Shown: positions 9,838-18,353 of the stretch, piece after piece
How the letters are laid out: every line of letters starts with the position of its first letter
Numbering within the stretch: the first letter of the stretch is position 1
Source of the DNA: Gaiellasilicea sp963763755
GTDB lineage: Bacteria; Actinomycetota; Thermoleophilia; Gaiellales; Gaiellaceae
DNA: 64,000 nucleotides
NCBI GenBank assembly: GCA_963763755.1
Contig: CAVXQE010000003.1
Span: forward strand, 62,001-126,000
Direction: 5' to 3'
Made by a program: the position numbers and the translations under genes
Notes under the pieces: generated by a model
What the model saw: the letters and a program-made list of their open reading frames with translations, nothing else
Told to the model about the DNA's origin: nothing
Databases searched by the model: none

Positions 9838-10485
9838 ATGGAGACCGCCCGCCGCCGCGACGGCGTCCGCGCAGGCCTGCCGCTCGCAATTGCGCCACTT
9901 CTGTTCGGCGCGTCGTTCGGGCTTCTCGCTGTCGACGCGGGTATCGGCCGTCTCGGCGCGGTGGTCATGTCGGCGACGACGTTCGCCGGTTCGGCTCAGT
10001 TCGCAGCCGCCTCGATCCTCCAGGACGGAGGCGGTGCGGCCGCCGCGATCGTCGCCGCGGTCCTCCTCAACGCCCGCTACGTGCCGTTGAGCCTCGCCGT
10101 CGCCTCGATCTTCCCCGGCTCGCGCAAGCGCCGGTTTCTGGAGGCGCAGCTGATCGTCGACGAGTCGTGGGCCCTCTCCGGGCGCAGCGGGCGCTTCGAC
10201 CACGGAATCCTCGTCGGCGTCGGGATCCTCCTCTACGGCCTCTGGGTCGGCGGCACCGCGCTCGGAACCGTCATCGGTGACCTGCTCGACCCGGAGGCGA
10301 TCGGGCTCGACGCTGCGTTCGCAGCGCTCTTCCTCGCCCTCCTGGCGCCGTACCTGCGCAGCCGCCGTGCCCTCGCCACGGCTCTCGTTGCCGGCACGAT
10401 CACGTTCGTGCTCCTGCCGTTCGCGCCTCCCGGTGTGCCGATCGTCGCTGCGAGTCTCGCCTGCCTGATCGGTCTTCGCCGGTGA
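9838..10485 (+). CDS. azlC: AzlC family branched-chain amino acid exporter, large subunit
   Basis: An intact 215-residue membrane protein with the AzlC signature near the N-terminus (PLLFGASFGLLAVDAGIG, then TTFAGSAQFAAASIL) and the conserved NARYVPLSLAVA. Five to six hydrophobic helices follow through the VALIGLRR-like C-terminus. AzlC works with the small AzlD subunit to export branched-chain amino acids such as leucine or the analogue azaleucine. The stop overlaps the azlD start (GTGA, 10482-10485), so the two are translationally coupled. There is no SD; the -10-like TAGCGT just upstream suggests leaderless expression. Confidence 0.88.
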   Translation: METARRRDGVRAGLPLAIAPLLFGASFGLLAVDAGIGRLGAVVMSATTFAGSAQFAAASILQDGGGAAAAIVAAVLLNARYVPLSLAVASIFPGSRKRRFLEAQLIVDESWALSGRSGRFDHGILVGVGILLYGLWVGGTALGTVIGDLLDPEAIGLDAAFAALFLALLAPYLRSRRALATALVAGTITFVLLPFAPPGVPIVAASLACLIGLRR

Positions 10486-10781
10486 CCTGGCTCGTGATCG
10501 CGGTCGTCGGCGTGGTGACGATCCTGTTCAAGGCGTCGGGCCCGGTTCTGCTCGGCGGGCGAGAGTTGCCGCCTCGCGCGCTCTCCCTCGTGGAGGTGCT
10601 CGCGCCGGCGATGCTGGCGGCGCTCGTCGTCACACAGACGGTCGGGGGAGACGGCGAGCTCGTCTTCGACGAGCGGCTCGCCGGGGTCGCAGCCGGGGCG
10701 GTCGCTATCCGGCTCCGTGCGCCGCTGATCGTGGTGATGGCCGTCGCGGCAGGCACCGCAGCACTCATCCGGCTCCTTTAG
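10482..10781 (+). CDS. azlD: AzlD family branched-chain amino acid exporter, small subunit
   Basis: A 99-residue protein starting at GTG 10482 and overlapping azlC. It has three to four hydrophobic helices (WLVIAVVGVVTILFKASG, VEVLAPAMLAALVVTQTV, PLIVVMAVAAGTAALI). The central RLAGVAAGAVAIRLRAPL stretch is typical of AzlD. Length and order match AzlCD pairs in other bacteria. The product probably forms a heteromeric exporter with AzlC in the cytoplasmic membrane. Confidence 0.85.
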   Translation: MTWLVIAVVGVVTILFKASGPVLLGGRELPPRALSLVEVLAPAMLAALVVTQTVGGDGELVFDERLAGVAAGAVAIRLRAPLIVVMAVAAGTAALIRLL

Positions 10782-10834
10782 CCCAGACGGGTCAATGCTG
10801 GTCCCGAACGAACGGGCTGATGGCGCCGGGCCAC

Positions 10835-10840
10835 TACCAT
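10835..10840 (+). promoter_or_regulatory. -10-like TACCAT, possible leaderless promoter
   Basis: TACCAT ends 10 nt before ATG 10850, and no SD lies between. This supports ATG 10850 rather than the in-frame ATG 10820 as the start of the phosphotransferase. Confidence 0.4.
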
Positions 10841-10849
10841 CGCCCGACC

Positions 10850-11722
10850 ATGCGGGTCGAGGAGATCATGGAGAGGATCTGGCCAGGTGCCCGCCCGCAT
10901 GTTGAAGTCCTCGGCGGCGGGATCACCAATCGGAACTTCAAGGTCACCTTCGACGACGGCGCCTACGTGCTTCGTGTCGGCGGCAAGGACACGGAGCTCC
11001 TCGGCATCGACCGCCGCGTCGAATACGAGGCATCGCTCGCTGCGGCCGCCGTTGGCGTGGGGCCTGACGTGGTCGCGTTCATCGAGCCGGAGGGGTATCT
11101 CGTCACCCGGTTCGTCGGCGGAAAGGTCGTGGGATCAGACGCGCTTCGCGAGCCGGAGGCGCTCCGCCGGATCGCAAAGTCGCTTCGTGCGGTCCACAAC
11201 GGGCCGCCGATCCCGGCGCGGTTCGACCCGTTCCGCGTCGTCGAGGCCTACGCCGCCACGGCAGCGACGCACGGCGTGACGGTCCCGTCGGGTACGACCT
11301 GCGCGCTCGCGACGGCCGCTCGTGTCGAGCGCGCCCGCGGTCCCGCTGCCGAGCGCCCATGTCACAACGACCTGCTCACCGCCAACTTCATCGACGACGG
11401 CACGCGGATCCGGATCGTGGACTGGGAGTACGCGGGTATGGGCGACGTCTTCTTCGACCTGGCGAACTTCGCCGTCAACAACGCCCTGTCGAAGGACGAG
11501 ACCGTCGCGCTGTTGGGTGCCTACTTCGGTGACGTGCGTCCGGAGCACGAGCGGGCGTTGGCGCTGATGCGTTACATGTCCGACTTCCGCGAAGCGATGT
11601 GGGGCGTCGTCCAGCAGGCACTTTCGGACCTCGACTTCGACTACCGCGGCTACGCCGACGAGCACTTCGACCGGCTCGCGCGAACTGCTTCGGAGCGCGC
11701 GTTCCGACGGGCCCTGGGCTAG
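10850..11722 (+). CDS. Choline/ethanolamine-kinase-like phosphotransferase
   Basis: An intact aminoglycoside/choline kinase-fold enzyme of 290 residues. The N-lobe starts with GGITNRNFKVTF (nucleotide-loop region) and VLRVGGKDTELLGIDRRVEY. The C-lobe has the catalytic CHNDLLTANFI (HxD-type loop with H-N-D) and the metal motif IRIVDWEYAGMGDVFFDLAN. This pattern matches choline kinase and related bacterial kinases (thiamine kinase is an alternative). ATG 10850 was chosen because a TACCAT hexamer sits 10 nt upstream; an in-frame ATG at 10820 exists. The neighbouring dimethylglycine/sarcosine-dehydrogenase-like gene makes choline or methylamine metabolism plausible, but this is inference. Confidence 0.78.
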   Translation: MRVEEIMERIWPGARPHVEVLGGGITNRNFKVTFDDGAYVLRVGGKDTELLGIDRRVEYEASLAAAAVGVGPDVVAFIEPEGYLVTRFVGGKVVGSDALREPEALRRIAKSLRAVHNGPPIPARFDPFRVVEAYAATAATHGVTVPSGTTCALATAARVERARGPAAERPCHNDLLTANFIDDGTRIRIVDWEYAGMGDVFFDLANFAVNNALSKDETVALLGAYFGDVRPEHERALALMRYMSDFREAMWGVVQQALSDLDFDYRGYADEHFDRLARTASERAFRRALG

Positions 11723-11731
11723 CCGTCTCGG

Positions 11732-11827
11732 CTACGAGGTCTGGCGCTGCGGGAAGAGCAGTGCCGCAGCGGCGGCCGCGTGCGCGAGCACGGAGACCGC
11801 CGCCACGATCTTGAGCGTCGTGTTCAT
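11732..11827 (-). CDS. Possible small membrane peptide (31 residues)
   Basis: ATG 11827 to TAG 11732 encodes MNTTLKIVAAVSVLAHAAA plus a further AAALL and PQRQTS. It has a short charged N-terminus, one hydrophobic segment and a polar tail, like a single-pass small membrane protein or a lone signal peptide. It lies in the 144-bp gap after the phosphotransferase and downstream of the cupredoxin on the same strand. No clear SD is seen. It may equally be chance Ala-rich coding in GC-rich DNA. Confidence 0.3.
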   Translation of the reverse strand: MNTTLKIVAAVSVLAHAAAAAALLFPQRQTS

Positions 11828-11866
11828 TGCCACATGAACGATGATCGGCAACGCGCGGATACGGCT

Positions 11867-12276
11867 TTAGCCGACGGTGAAGCTCCCGTTCATCTGACTG
11901 GCGTGCGGGTCGCAGACGAACTTGTATTCGCCGGCCTGCAGCTCGATGTCGAAGCTCTTCTCGCCCGTCTCCTCCACGCTGGTCGACACGTCGACGCCAC
12001 CGGGCCGGTGAGGTGGAAGTTGTGGGCGGAAGACTGGTCGTTCACGACGAGCGTGTAGCTCCCGGCGGTTAGGCCGTCCGTGCCGTCGAGGCTGATGTCG
12101 AAGCCGGGACCGACGCTCCCGTTCAGCGTCGTGCCGCCGCCGGAGCCACTCGACTCGCTCGTCGTCTCGGTCGCCGCTGTTGTCGCGCTCCCCTCGTCGT
12201 CGCCCCCGCCGCAGCCGGCGACCGCCAGACCAAGCAGGACGAACAGCATCAGCAATGCGGCGCGTGAGCGGGTCAC
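11867..12276 (-). CDS. Cupredoxin-domain (plastocyanin-like) lipoprotein, frameshifted
   Basis: GTG 12276, preceded by a GAGGAGAGGGGG ribosome binding site, opens a lipoprotein signal peptide with lipobox LAVAGC. A Gly/Ser/Thr linker follows, then a small beta-sandwich. Type-1 copper ligands are all visible after one frame correction near 12005: His in SSAHNFHLTGP, then Cys, His and Met in FVCDPHASQMNGSF. The protein is about 135 residues and membrane-anchored on the outside, probably a mobile or tethered electron carrier. It is divergent from the flavin dehydrogenase at 12364; whether it takes electrons from that system is speculation. The stop TAA is at 11867-11869. Confidence 0.75.
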
Positions 12277-12307
12277 GGCATCCCCCTCTCCTCGGTTGGT
12301 TTAGGAG

Positions 12308-12313
12308 ACCTTA
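12308..12313 (-). promoter_or_regulatory. -10-like TAAGGT for the cupredoxin gene
   Basis: On the minus strand TAAGGT lies about 32 nt before GTG 12276, leaving a short leader that contains the GAGGAGAGGGGG ribosome binding site. No -35 is evident. Confidence 0.35.
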
Positions 12314-12348
12314 CGCCCGGCATCGCCGAACGGTTCGCGGGAGCCGGT

Positions 12349-12354
12349 TAGGTT
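12349..12354 (+). promoter_or_regulatory. -10-like TAGGTT, possible leaderless promoter
   Basis: TAGGTT ends 10 nt before ATG 12364 without an SD between. It supports ATG 12364 as the true start of the flavin dehydrogenase, despite the frame break just inside the gene. Confidence 0.4.
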
Positions 12355-12363
12355 CTCCGTACG

Positions 12364-14767
12364 ATGAGGAGCCCGGGCGAGAGCGGTGGTGATCGGCGGC
12401 GGCGTCGGCGGCTGCTCGATCCTGTACTGGCTCGCGCGGCTCGGCTGGGACGACGTGGTCCTCGTCGAGCGCGCCGATCTGACGTCGGGCTCGACGTTTC
12501 ACTCGGCAGGGCTCGTCGGCCAGCTGCGCGGCTCCCTCTCGCTGACGAAGATGATGATGGCGAGCGTCGACCTCTATCGCGCGATCGGGGAAGAGGTCGG
12601 GCTCGAGACCGGCTGGCGTGAGGTGGGATCGCTTCGGCTCGCGTCGTCGGCGGAGCGGATGGAGGAGATCTCGCGACAGGCCGGCTGGGCGAAGACCTTC
12701 GGATTGCCGCTCGACCTGATCTCGCCCTCGGAAGCGCAGGAGCTCTTCCCGCCGATGTCCACCGACGGTGTTCTGGGCGCCGCATATCTCCCCACCGACG
12801 GGTACGTCGACCCCTCCCAGCTCACATTCGCCCTCGCCGCGGGTGCGCGGCAGCGTGGCGCCGAGATCGCGACGAACACCCGCGTGACCGCGATCCACGT
12901 CGAGGGAGGCCGCGTTACGGGCATCGCCACCGACAAGGGCGAGATCGAGACGGACGTGGTCGTCAACGCGGGCGGGATCTTCGCGCAGGAGCTCGGCGCG
13001 CTCGCCGGCGTCAACGTTCCGATCGTGCCGATGGCGCACGAGTACCTCGTCACACGCCCGGCAGGGCTACCGCTCGACATGCCGACGATGCGCGACCCCT
13101 CGCTGCTCGTCTACTTCCGGCCGGAGTCGGGCGGGCTCGTGATGGGCGGTTACGAGCGCGACCCCGCGCCGTGGTCGCTCGACGGCATCCCGCCCGATTT
13201 CAACAGCCGGCTGCTCGAGGAGGACTGGCCGCGCTTCGAGCCGTTGCTGGAGAACGCCGTCCGCCGCGTCCCCAGCCTCGAGGAGATGGAGGTCGTGCGG
13301 CTGATCAACGGCCCCGAGGCGTTCACACCCGACGGCGAGTTCATCCTCGGGCCGACGGACGTGCGCGGCTTCTGGGTCGCGGCCGGGTTCTGCGCCCACG
13401 GGCTGGCCGGCGCAGGCGGCATGGGGAAGCTGGTCGCGGAATGGATCGTCGAGGAGACGCCAAGTCTCGATGTGTGGCACATGGACTCGCGGCGGTTCGG
13501 CGCGGCGTACCGGACTCGCGAATACACCGTCGCTCGCACGACCGAGATCTATTCGACCTACTACGACGTCAAGTACCCGGGCCACGAGCGCGAGGCGGGA
13601 CGCCCTCTGCGCCTCTCGCCCGCCTATCCGCGTCTCGAGGAGCTCGGAGCGTCGTTCGGCGAGAAGTCCGGCTGGGAGCGCGCGAACTGGTTCGAGCCGA
13701 ACGGCGAGAACGGGGACGAGAGCCTGCGCCCCCACGGCTGGGCCGGCCGGCACTGGTCGCCCGCCATCGCTGTCGAGCACCGTGCGTGCCGCGAGGCGGC
13801 GGCCCTCTTCGACGAGTCGTCGTTCGCGAAGATCGAGGTGTCCGGCGAGGGCGCCGCCGAGCTGCTCGAGTGGCTCTGTGACAACCGGGTCGCGCGGGAC
13901 GTCGGTGCGATCACCTACACGCAGATGCTGAACGCGCGGGGCGGGATCGAGTGCGACTTCACGGTCACCCGGCTGGCTGCGGAGCGCTTCAGGATCGTGA
14001 CCGGCACTGCCTTCGGCCGGCACGATCTCGCCTGGATCCGGCAGCACGCTCCCGACGACGGCTCGGTCACCGTGACCGACGTCACCTCCGCGTATGCGTG
14101 TCTCGGGCTCTGGGGCCCGAAGGCGCGCGAGATCCTCGCGCCGCTCACCACCGATCCGCTCGACTTCCCGTACATGCGGGCGCGCGAGCTCGCTGTGGGT
14201 CCCGTCCCGTGCCTGGCGCTCCGGGTGACCTACGTGGGCGAGCTCGGCTGGGAGCTCTACTGCCCGTCGGAGTTCGGGCTCCGGCTCTGGGACACGCTCT
14301 GGGAGGCCGGCCGCGAGCACGGGCTGGCGGCGGGCGGCTACAAGGCGATCGACTCGCTCCGGCTCGAGAAGGGCTATCGCGTCTGGGGCTCCGACATCAC
14401 GGCGGGGGACACGCCGTACGAGGCGGGACTCGGGTTTGCGGTCAAGCTCGACAAGGACTTCCACGGGAAGGACGCTCTGCTTGCGGCCGGAGAGCCGGAG
14501 CGTCGGCTTGCGTGCGTCACGCTCTCCGACTCACACGCCGTGGCGCTCGGGTCGGAGCCGGTTCGCGTCGCAGGTGAGGTCGTTGGGCGCGTCACGAGCG
14601 GCGGCTACGGCTACACCGTGGGACGCTCGATCGCGTACGCCTACCTGCCCGAGGCGCGCGTCGAGCCAGGGACGCTCGTCGAGGTCGAGATCTTCGGCGA
14701 GTGGGTCGGCGGCGAGGTCGCGGCCGAGCCGTTGTACGACCCGAGCGGGGAGCGACTCCGCGCCTAG
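12364..14767 (+). CDS. FAD-dependent oxidoreductase with C-terminal GcvT domain (dimethylglycine/sarcosine dehydrogenase-like)
   Basis: About 800 residues. The N-terminal DAO-type FAD domain has the dinucleotide motif VVIGGGVGGCSILYWLARLG with acidic end VLVERADL, then GSTFHSAGLVGQLR, a covalent-flavin-type His region. The substrate/cap region ends with GFWVAAGFCAHGLAGAGGMG. From about residue 430 a GcvT-like tetrahydrofolate-binding domain follows (LLEWLCDNRV, MLNARGGIECDFTV, VTYVGELGWELY, GYKAIDSLRLEKGYRVWG). This architecture demethylates N-methylated glycines with transfer to tetrahydrofolate. The frame opens at GTG 12386, but removing one base in CCCGGGCG (about 12377) joins it to ATG 12364. 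The TAG stop shares CTAG with the convergent regulator gene. Confidence 0.85.
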
Positions 14768-15126
14768 TCGCTTTCGAGCGCGGTCGCGACGGCCTCGTTC
14801 AGCTCGGCGTGTGAGAACGGCTTGTAGAGCAGGCCGACCGCGCCGAGCTCCACCGCCTTCGTCGTGCGCTCCGGCTCTTCGGAGCCGCCCGTCATCAGGA
14901 TCACCCGCAGGTCAGGCTGGCGCCGGCGGAGCTCGTCGAGGAGCTCGACTCCGGTCATCTCCGGCATCATCACGTCGCTGACGATGAGGTCGAAGCGCTC
15001 CTCGTCGAGCAGGTCGAGTGCCTGGCGGGCTGTCGGCACGCCGTGCGGCTCGTATCCGCTTCGGCGCAGGATCTCGACCGTCAGATTGCGGACCGACGGT
15101 TCGTCGTCCACGACCAGGATCCTCAC
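14764..15126 (-). CDS. Single-domain response regulator (CheY-like receiver)
   Basis: GTG 15126 to TAG 14764 encodes 120 residues forming one receiver domain. It has ILVVDDEPSVRN (acidic pair), phosphoacceptor Asp in LIVSDVMMPEMTG, the Thr position in VILMTGGSEEPE, and the conserved Lys in LLYKPFSHAEL. There is no output domain, so it acts by protein contact or as a phosphorelay part. It overlaps the upstream sensor-like gene (GTGA), indicating co-translation. The stop shares CTAG with the convergent dehydrogenase gene. Confidence 0.82.
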   Translation of the reverse strand: MRILVVDDEPSVRNLTVEILRRSGYEPHGVPTARQALDLLDEERFDLIVSDVMMPEMTGVELLDELRRRQPDLRVILMTGGSEEPERTTKAVELGAVGLLYKPFSHAELNEAVATALESD

Positions 15127-15630
15127 AGGCGCACTTCTCCGCCGCCGGCGGTCACGACGTTGTCGTGCACCTCGAGTGCGATCGTGGTGCCCCGCTCTGC
15201 GCGGCCGATCTCTGCGACAAGCAGTTCCACCAGCAGGCGCTGAGTCTCGCCCGGCCTGGCGACGACGGTCGCATCGCCGCTGACGCTGAACTCCGTGTCG
15301 TGCACGGGAAGCACCTTCGAGACGAGCGCAACCGCATCTGCCGCTGCTGCGCCGAGCGACAGCTCGCGTTCCGGCTCGTCCTGCAGCCGGATGAACGCCT
15401 GCAGCGCCCGAACGATCTCCGCGATTTCGAGTCCCGTGCGGTGCGTGAGCGTCGATCCGGGCATTGAGCTTCGTGCCCGGTTCGGTATCGGCGAGCGCGA
15501 GCTCTGCGGAGCCGAGGAGGCCGACGAGTGGATTCGAGATCTGGTGCAGAGCGCCTCGGGTCAAGAGCCCGAGAGTCTGGAGCGCTCGCGCCGCGTCGGC
15601 GTCGGTTGCCACGCGCTCTATGATCCCCAC
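15123..15630 (-). CDS. Small histidine-kinase-like protein (DHp domain, minimal ATPase), frameshifted
   Basis: From GTG 15630 the frame carries a dimerisation/His-box-like helix (LLTRGALHQISNPLVGLLGS: His followed by Asn-Pro). After a one-base break near 15455 it continues with a second helix (GLEIAEIVRALQAFIRLQDE) and a short C-terminal alpha/beta region ending ALEVHDNVVTAGGGEVRL. The ATP-binding part has no evident N-, G1- or G2-boxes, so it may be a phosphotransfer or pseudokinase protein. It is coupled to the receiver downstream. In-frame upstream starts (GTG 15684) are possible. Confidence 0.55.
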
Positions 15631-15639
15631 GCGGATCTG

Positions 15640-15654
15640 TGTCCGGTCCGGACA
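15640..15654. promoter_or_regulatory. 15-bp palindrome TGTCCGGTCCGGACA between divergent signalling genes
   Basis: Perfect 7-bp arms TGTCCGG / CCGGACA around a single T lie 10 nt upstream of the sensor start (GTG 15630) and about 56 nt upstream of the LuxR-type regulator start. The position fits an operator acting on both genes. The assignment is by position and symmetry only. Confidence 0.35.
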
Positions 15655-15709
15655 ACTGTCATGCAAACCCCCACCACTCGACACCCCGAACCCGGCATCC
15701 TAGAGCCCC

Positions 15710-16345
15710 GTGTCTGAGCGGGCGGCGGTGACGACTTGCCTTGTCGCCGATGACCATCCTGCGGTCGTCGAAGCGGTGGCAGACGTGCTGGGCGAGCACG
15801 GGATCGAGATCGCCGGCCGGGCGCGGGACGGGAGAGACGCGGTCGAGCAGATCGAGCTCCGCAAGCCGCGGGTCGCCATCCTCGATTTGCGCATGCCGGG
15901 CATGTCCGGCATCGAGGTCGCACGGCACGTGGCGCGGACCGTGCCGGAGACGGCCGTCATCCTCTACACGGCGTTCGGTGACAGAGCCCTCCTGACCGAG
16001 GCGCTCGACGCAGGTGCGCGGGGGTTCGTGCTCAAGGAGGCGCCGCTGGCAGAGGTCGTCCGTGCCGTCGAGCTCGTCGCAGCGGGGCGGACGTACGTCG
16101 ACCCGGTCCTCGCGGGCGTCCTCTCGAGCTCAGCCGCGACGGAGAAGATGAAGAACCTGACGCAGCGCGAGCGCGACGTGCTTCGCCTGCTGGCGGACGG
16201 GATGTCGAACGAAGAGATCGGGAAGGCCCTGTTCATCTCTCCGGAGACAGTGCGTACGCACGTGCGGAAGGCGATGGCCAAGCTCGAAGCCGACACGCGG
16301 ACCCAGGCGGTCGCGACGGCGTTGCGGCAGAGCCTCATCGCCTAG
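15710..16345 (+). CDS. NarL/LuxR-family response regulator
   Basis: An intact 211-residue protein from GTG 15710. The receiver domain (residues 9-125) shows VADDHPAVVE, phosphoacceptor AILDLRMPGMSG, LYTAFGD and FVLKEAPLAE. The C-terminal helix-turn-helix (about 145-205) shows LTQREREVL-type sequence LTQRERDVLRLLADGMSNEE and ISPETVRTHVRKAMAKL. It is a DNA-binding transcription factor controlled by phosphorylation. It is divergent from the sensor/receiver pair, which may be its partner, with a palindrome in the shared gap. Confidence 0.9.
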   Translation: MSERAAVTTCLVADDHPAVVEAVADVLGEHGIEIAGRARDGRDAVEQIELRKPRVAILDLRMPGMSGIEVARHVARTVPETAVILYTAFGDRALLTEALDAGARGFVLKEAPLAEVVRAVELVAAGRTYVDPVLAGVLSSSAATEKMKNLTQRERDVLRLLADGMSNEEIGKALFISPETVRTHVRKAMAKLEADTRTQAVATALRQSLIA

Positions 16346-16374
16346 CGAAGGCTCTAACGGGAGAACGTGAGCGC

Positions 16375-16390
16375 GGTCGGCTGGCCGACC
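16375..16390. terminator. Hairpin between convergent regulator and Nudix genes
   Basis: GGTCGGC / GCCGACC form a 6-7 bp stem with a 2-4 nt loop, 30 nt after the regulator stop. There is no T-tract. It could terminate either strand. The rest of the 185-bp gap 16346-16530 shows no gene. Confidence 0.3.
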
Positions 16391-16530
16391 AGCGACTGCG
16401 ACAGCAAGGATGAGAAGTCTGCGGAGCATCTGCTCTGTTCGTCGTCCGCAGGCGCCTGCCCATGCATTCCCGGTCACGCTTTGAGGTGGACCGATACCGC
16501 GGGGCATCCGTCACCCGAATCGGGGATCGC

Positions 16531-17241
16531 CTACCCAGGCGGGCGCAGGGTTGCGAAGGGATCGGTGATCTCGAGCGCCCGAACCCGGAATCGGTACACC
16601 TCGGCAGGGCGCCCACCGGTGCGTCCGGACTCGCGGCGCGACCCCGTCGCTTCGAGCACGTTGCGCCGCAGAAGGACACGTTTCAGGTTCGTGGCCGAGA
16701 CGTCGTGCCCGAGGGCGGCCGTGTAGAGATCGCGCAGCTCGGAGAGCGTGAACGTCGGCGGCGCGAGTGCGAAGCCAACGTTCGTGTAGGAGAGCTTGCC
16801 ACGCAGCCGTTCGCGGCCGGCGAGGACGATTTCGCTGTGATCGAAGGCGAGCGCCGGCAGGCTGTCGATGGGCTGCCAGGCAGTGTCCTCGGGCAGCTGG
16901 GGGTCGACGCCGGCCGGGACGATGCCGACGAACGCGGTCGCGAGCTCACGGTGCGCGGGATTGCGGTCGGGCTCGCTCCACGAGCCGAGTTGCTCCAGGT
17001 GCGCGAGCTCTCTGACGTCGACCTTCGCCGCGAGGTGGCGCCGGATCGACGCCTCGAGCGTCTCGTCCGGTTCGAGCGTGCCGCCGGGGAGCGACCAGGC
17101 GCCTGCGTCGGGCTGGCGGGCTCGCTGCCACAGAAGCGTTTGCAGGCGGCCTTCGCGTACCTGGAGCACGACCGCGAGCGTGACCTGGCCCAGGGCGGTG
17201 AGAGGGGGTGTGGTAGGATCGTCCTCAGGTTTGTGCCTCAC
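16531..17241 (-). CDS. NrtR-like Nudix-domain transcriptional regulator
   Basis: An intact 236-residue protein from GTG 17241. The N-terminal Nudix domain (about 15-145) has the GGTLEPDETLEASIRRHLAA box. The catalytic REUxEE core is replaced by RRHLAAK, so hydrolysis is probably lost. The C-terminal half (KLSYTNVGFAL, FTLSELRDLYTAALGHDVS, NLKRVLLRRNVLEATG, GGRPAEVYRF) is the winged-helix part typical of NrtR-type repressors, which sense ADP-ribose or related nucleotides. It is divergent from a BMP nucleoside-binding lipoprotein, and an inverted repeat overlaps its start codon. Autoregulation and control of the lipoprotein are plausible. Confidence 0.75.
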   Translation of the reverse strand: MRHKPEDDPTTPPLTALGQVTLAVVLQVREGRLQTLLWQRARQPDAGAWSLPGGTLEPDETLEASIRRHLAAKVDVRELAHLEQLGSWSEPDRNPAHRELATAFVGIVPAGVDPQLPEDTAWQPIDSLPALAFDHSEIVLAGRERLRGKLSYTNVGFALAPPTFTLSELRDLYTAALGHDVSATNLKRVLLRRNVLEATGSRRESGRTGGRPAEVYRFRVRALEITDPFATLRPPG

Positions 17242-17253
17242 AGTCTAAAACCT
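17227..17253. promoter_or_regulatory. Inverted repeat AGGTTT-N15-AAACCT, candidate operator
   Basis: The 6-bp arms (17227-17232 and 17248-17253) flank an inner weak dyad GTGcctCAC and cover the GTG start (17239-17241) of the Nudix regulator. They lie 19 nt before the BMP-gene ATG. The spacing of about two helical turns suits a dimeric regulator. No binding data. Confidence 0.35.
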
Positions 17254-17271
17254 AACGGAAAGGCTCTCCTC

Positions 17272-18318
17272 ATGCGTCGTCTGCTCCCGCTCGCATTGCT
17301 CCTCTCGCTCGTCGTCCTCGCCGGCTGCGGCGGCTCCGATGACGAAGCCGGCCAGACGACGGCAGCCACCACATCCGCAGCGGCGGAGCAGCCGATCCGC
17401 GTCGGCCTGATCACCGACCAGGGCCAGCTCGACGACAACGGCTTCAACGAGCTCGCGTTCCGCGGGCTCACGCGGGCCGAGAAGGAGCTCGGGATCAAGG
17501 GACGCGTGGTCGAATCGGCCTCGGCTGCCGACTACATCCCGAACATGACGCGGCTGGCGCGCGACGGCTACGACCTCGTGATCGGGGTCGGTTTCGCGCA
17601 GGGCGACGCGATCGGGAAGGTGGCGCAGAAGTTCCCGAAGGTCGGCTTCGCGATCATCGACGTCGACCACGCATTCGTCCCCGGCAAGCCTGCGAACGTC
17701 CAGGGACTGCTCTTCCGGGAGCAGGAGGTCGGCTACCTCGTCGGCTATCTCGCCGGGCTCGAGGAGAAGCGGCGCACCGGCGACGATGTGATCAGCGCCG
17801 TCGGCGGCATGAAGGAGCCGCCGGTCGACCGGTTCGTCGCCGGCTACTTCGCCGGCGCCGCGAAGGCCGACCCCGGGATCAAGACGATGCTCGACTACTC
17901 ACAGGACTGGGACGACCAGGCGAAGTGCAAGGAGCTGGCGCTGAACCAGATCGCCCGCGGCTCCAACGTCGTCTTCCAGGTCGCCGGCGGCTGCGGTCTC
18001 GGTGCGCTGAACGCGGCCGGCGAGCGCGAGCGCTGGGGCATCGGCGTCGACGCCGACCAGTCGTTCCTCGGCCCGCACATCCTCACGAGCGCTCAGAAGG
18101 GCGTCGACGCGGCGGTCTTCCTGACGATCAAGGCCGTGCAGGACGGCACCTGGAAGGGCGGCGGCAACGCGACCTTCGGCCTCAAGGAGCAAGGAGTCGG
18201 GCTCGGCAAGGTGAGCCCGAAGGTGCCGCAGGCCGACCTCGACAAAGTCGACGCGATCGAGCAGGAGATCGCGACCGGCAAGATCGCGGACATCCCGACG
18301 ACGGTGGGCAAGAGCTAG
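17272..18318 (+). CDS. BMP-family nucleoside-binding lipoprotein (ABC substrate-binding)
   Basis: An intact 348-residue lipoprotein from ATG 17272 with GGAAAGG upstream. The signal peptide is MRRLLPLALLLSLVVLAGC with lipobox LAGC, then an Ala/Thr linker. The mature protein has basic-membrane-protein hallmarks: VGLITDQGQLDDNGFNELAF, LVIGVGFAQGDAIG, GFAIIDVDHAF, GYLAGL, VFQVAGGCGLGALNAA and IGVDADQSF. Members of this family bind purine nucleosides or related molecules for an ABC importer. No permease or ATPase of that type is adjacent, so it is an orphan here. It is divergent from an NrtR-like regulator, suggesting nucleoside/NAD-precursor control. Confidence 0.88.
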   Translation: MRRLLPLALLLSLVVLAGCGGSDDEAGQTTAATTSAAAEQPIRVGLITDQGQLDDNGFNELAFRGLTRAEKELGIKGRVVESASAADYIPNMTRLARDGYDLVIGVGFAQGDAIGKVAQKFPKVGFAIIDVDHAFVPGKPANVQGLLFREQEVGYLVGYLAGLEEKRRTGDDVISAVGGMKEPPVDRFVAGYFAGAAKADPGIKTMLDYSQDWDDQAKCKELALNQIARGSNVVFQVAGGCGLGALNAAGERERWGIGVDADQSFLGPHILTSAQKGVDAAVFLTIKAVQDGTWKGGGNATFGLKEQGVGLGKVSPKVPQADLDKVDAIEQEIATGKIADIPTTVGKS

Positions 18319-18353
18319 CAGACCACCGTCCCGTTCAGCCATGACGGGGTCTG
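18319..18353. terminator. Bidirectional hairpin between BMP and amine oxidase genes
   Basis: CAGACC(a)CCGTC pairs with GACGG-GGTCTG: an 11-bp stem with one bulged A and a 12-nt loop, starting right after the BMP-gene stop. The amine oxidase gene converges and ends at 18385. No T-tract is present. Confidence 0.5.
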
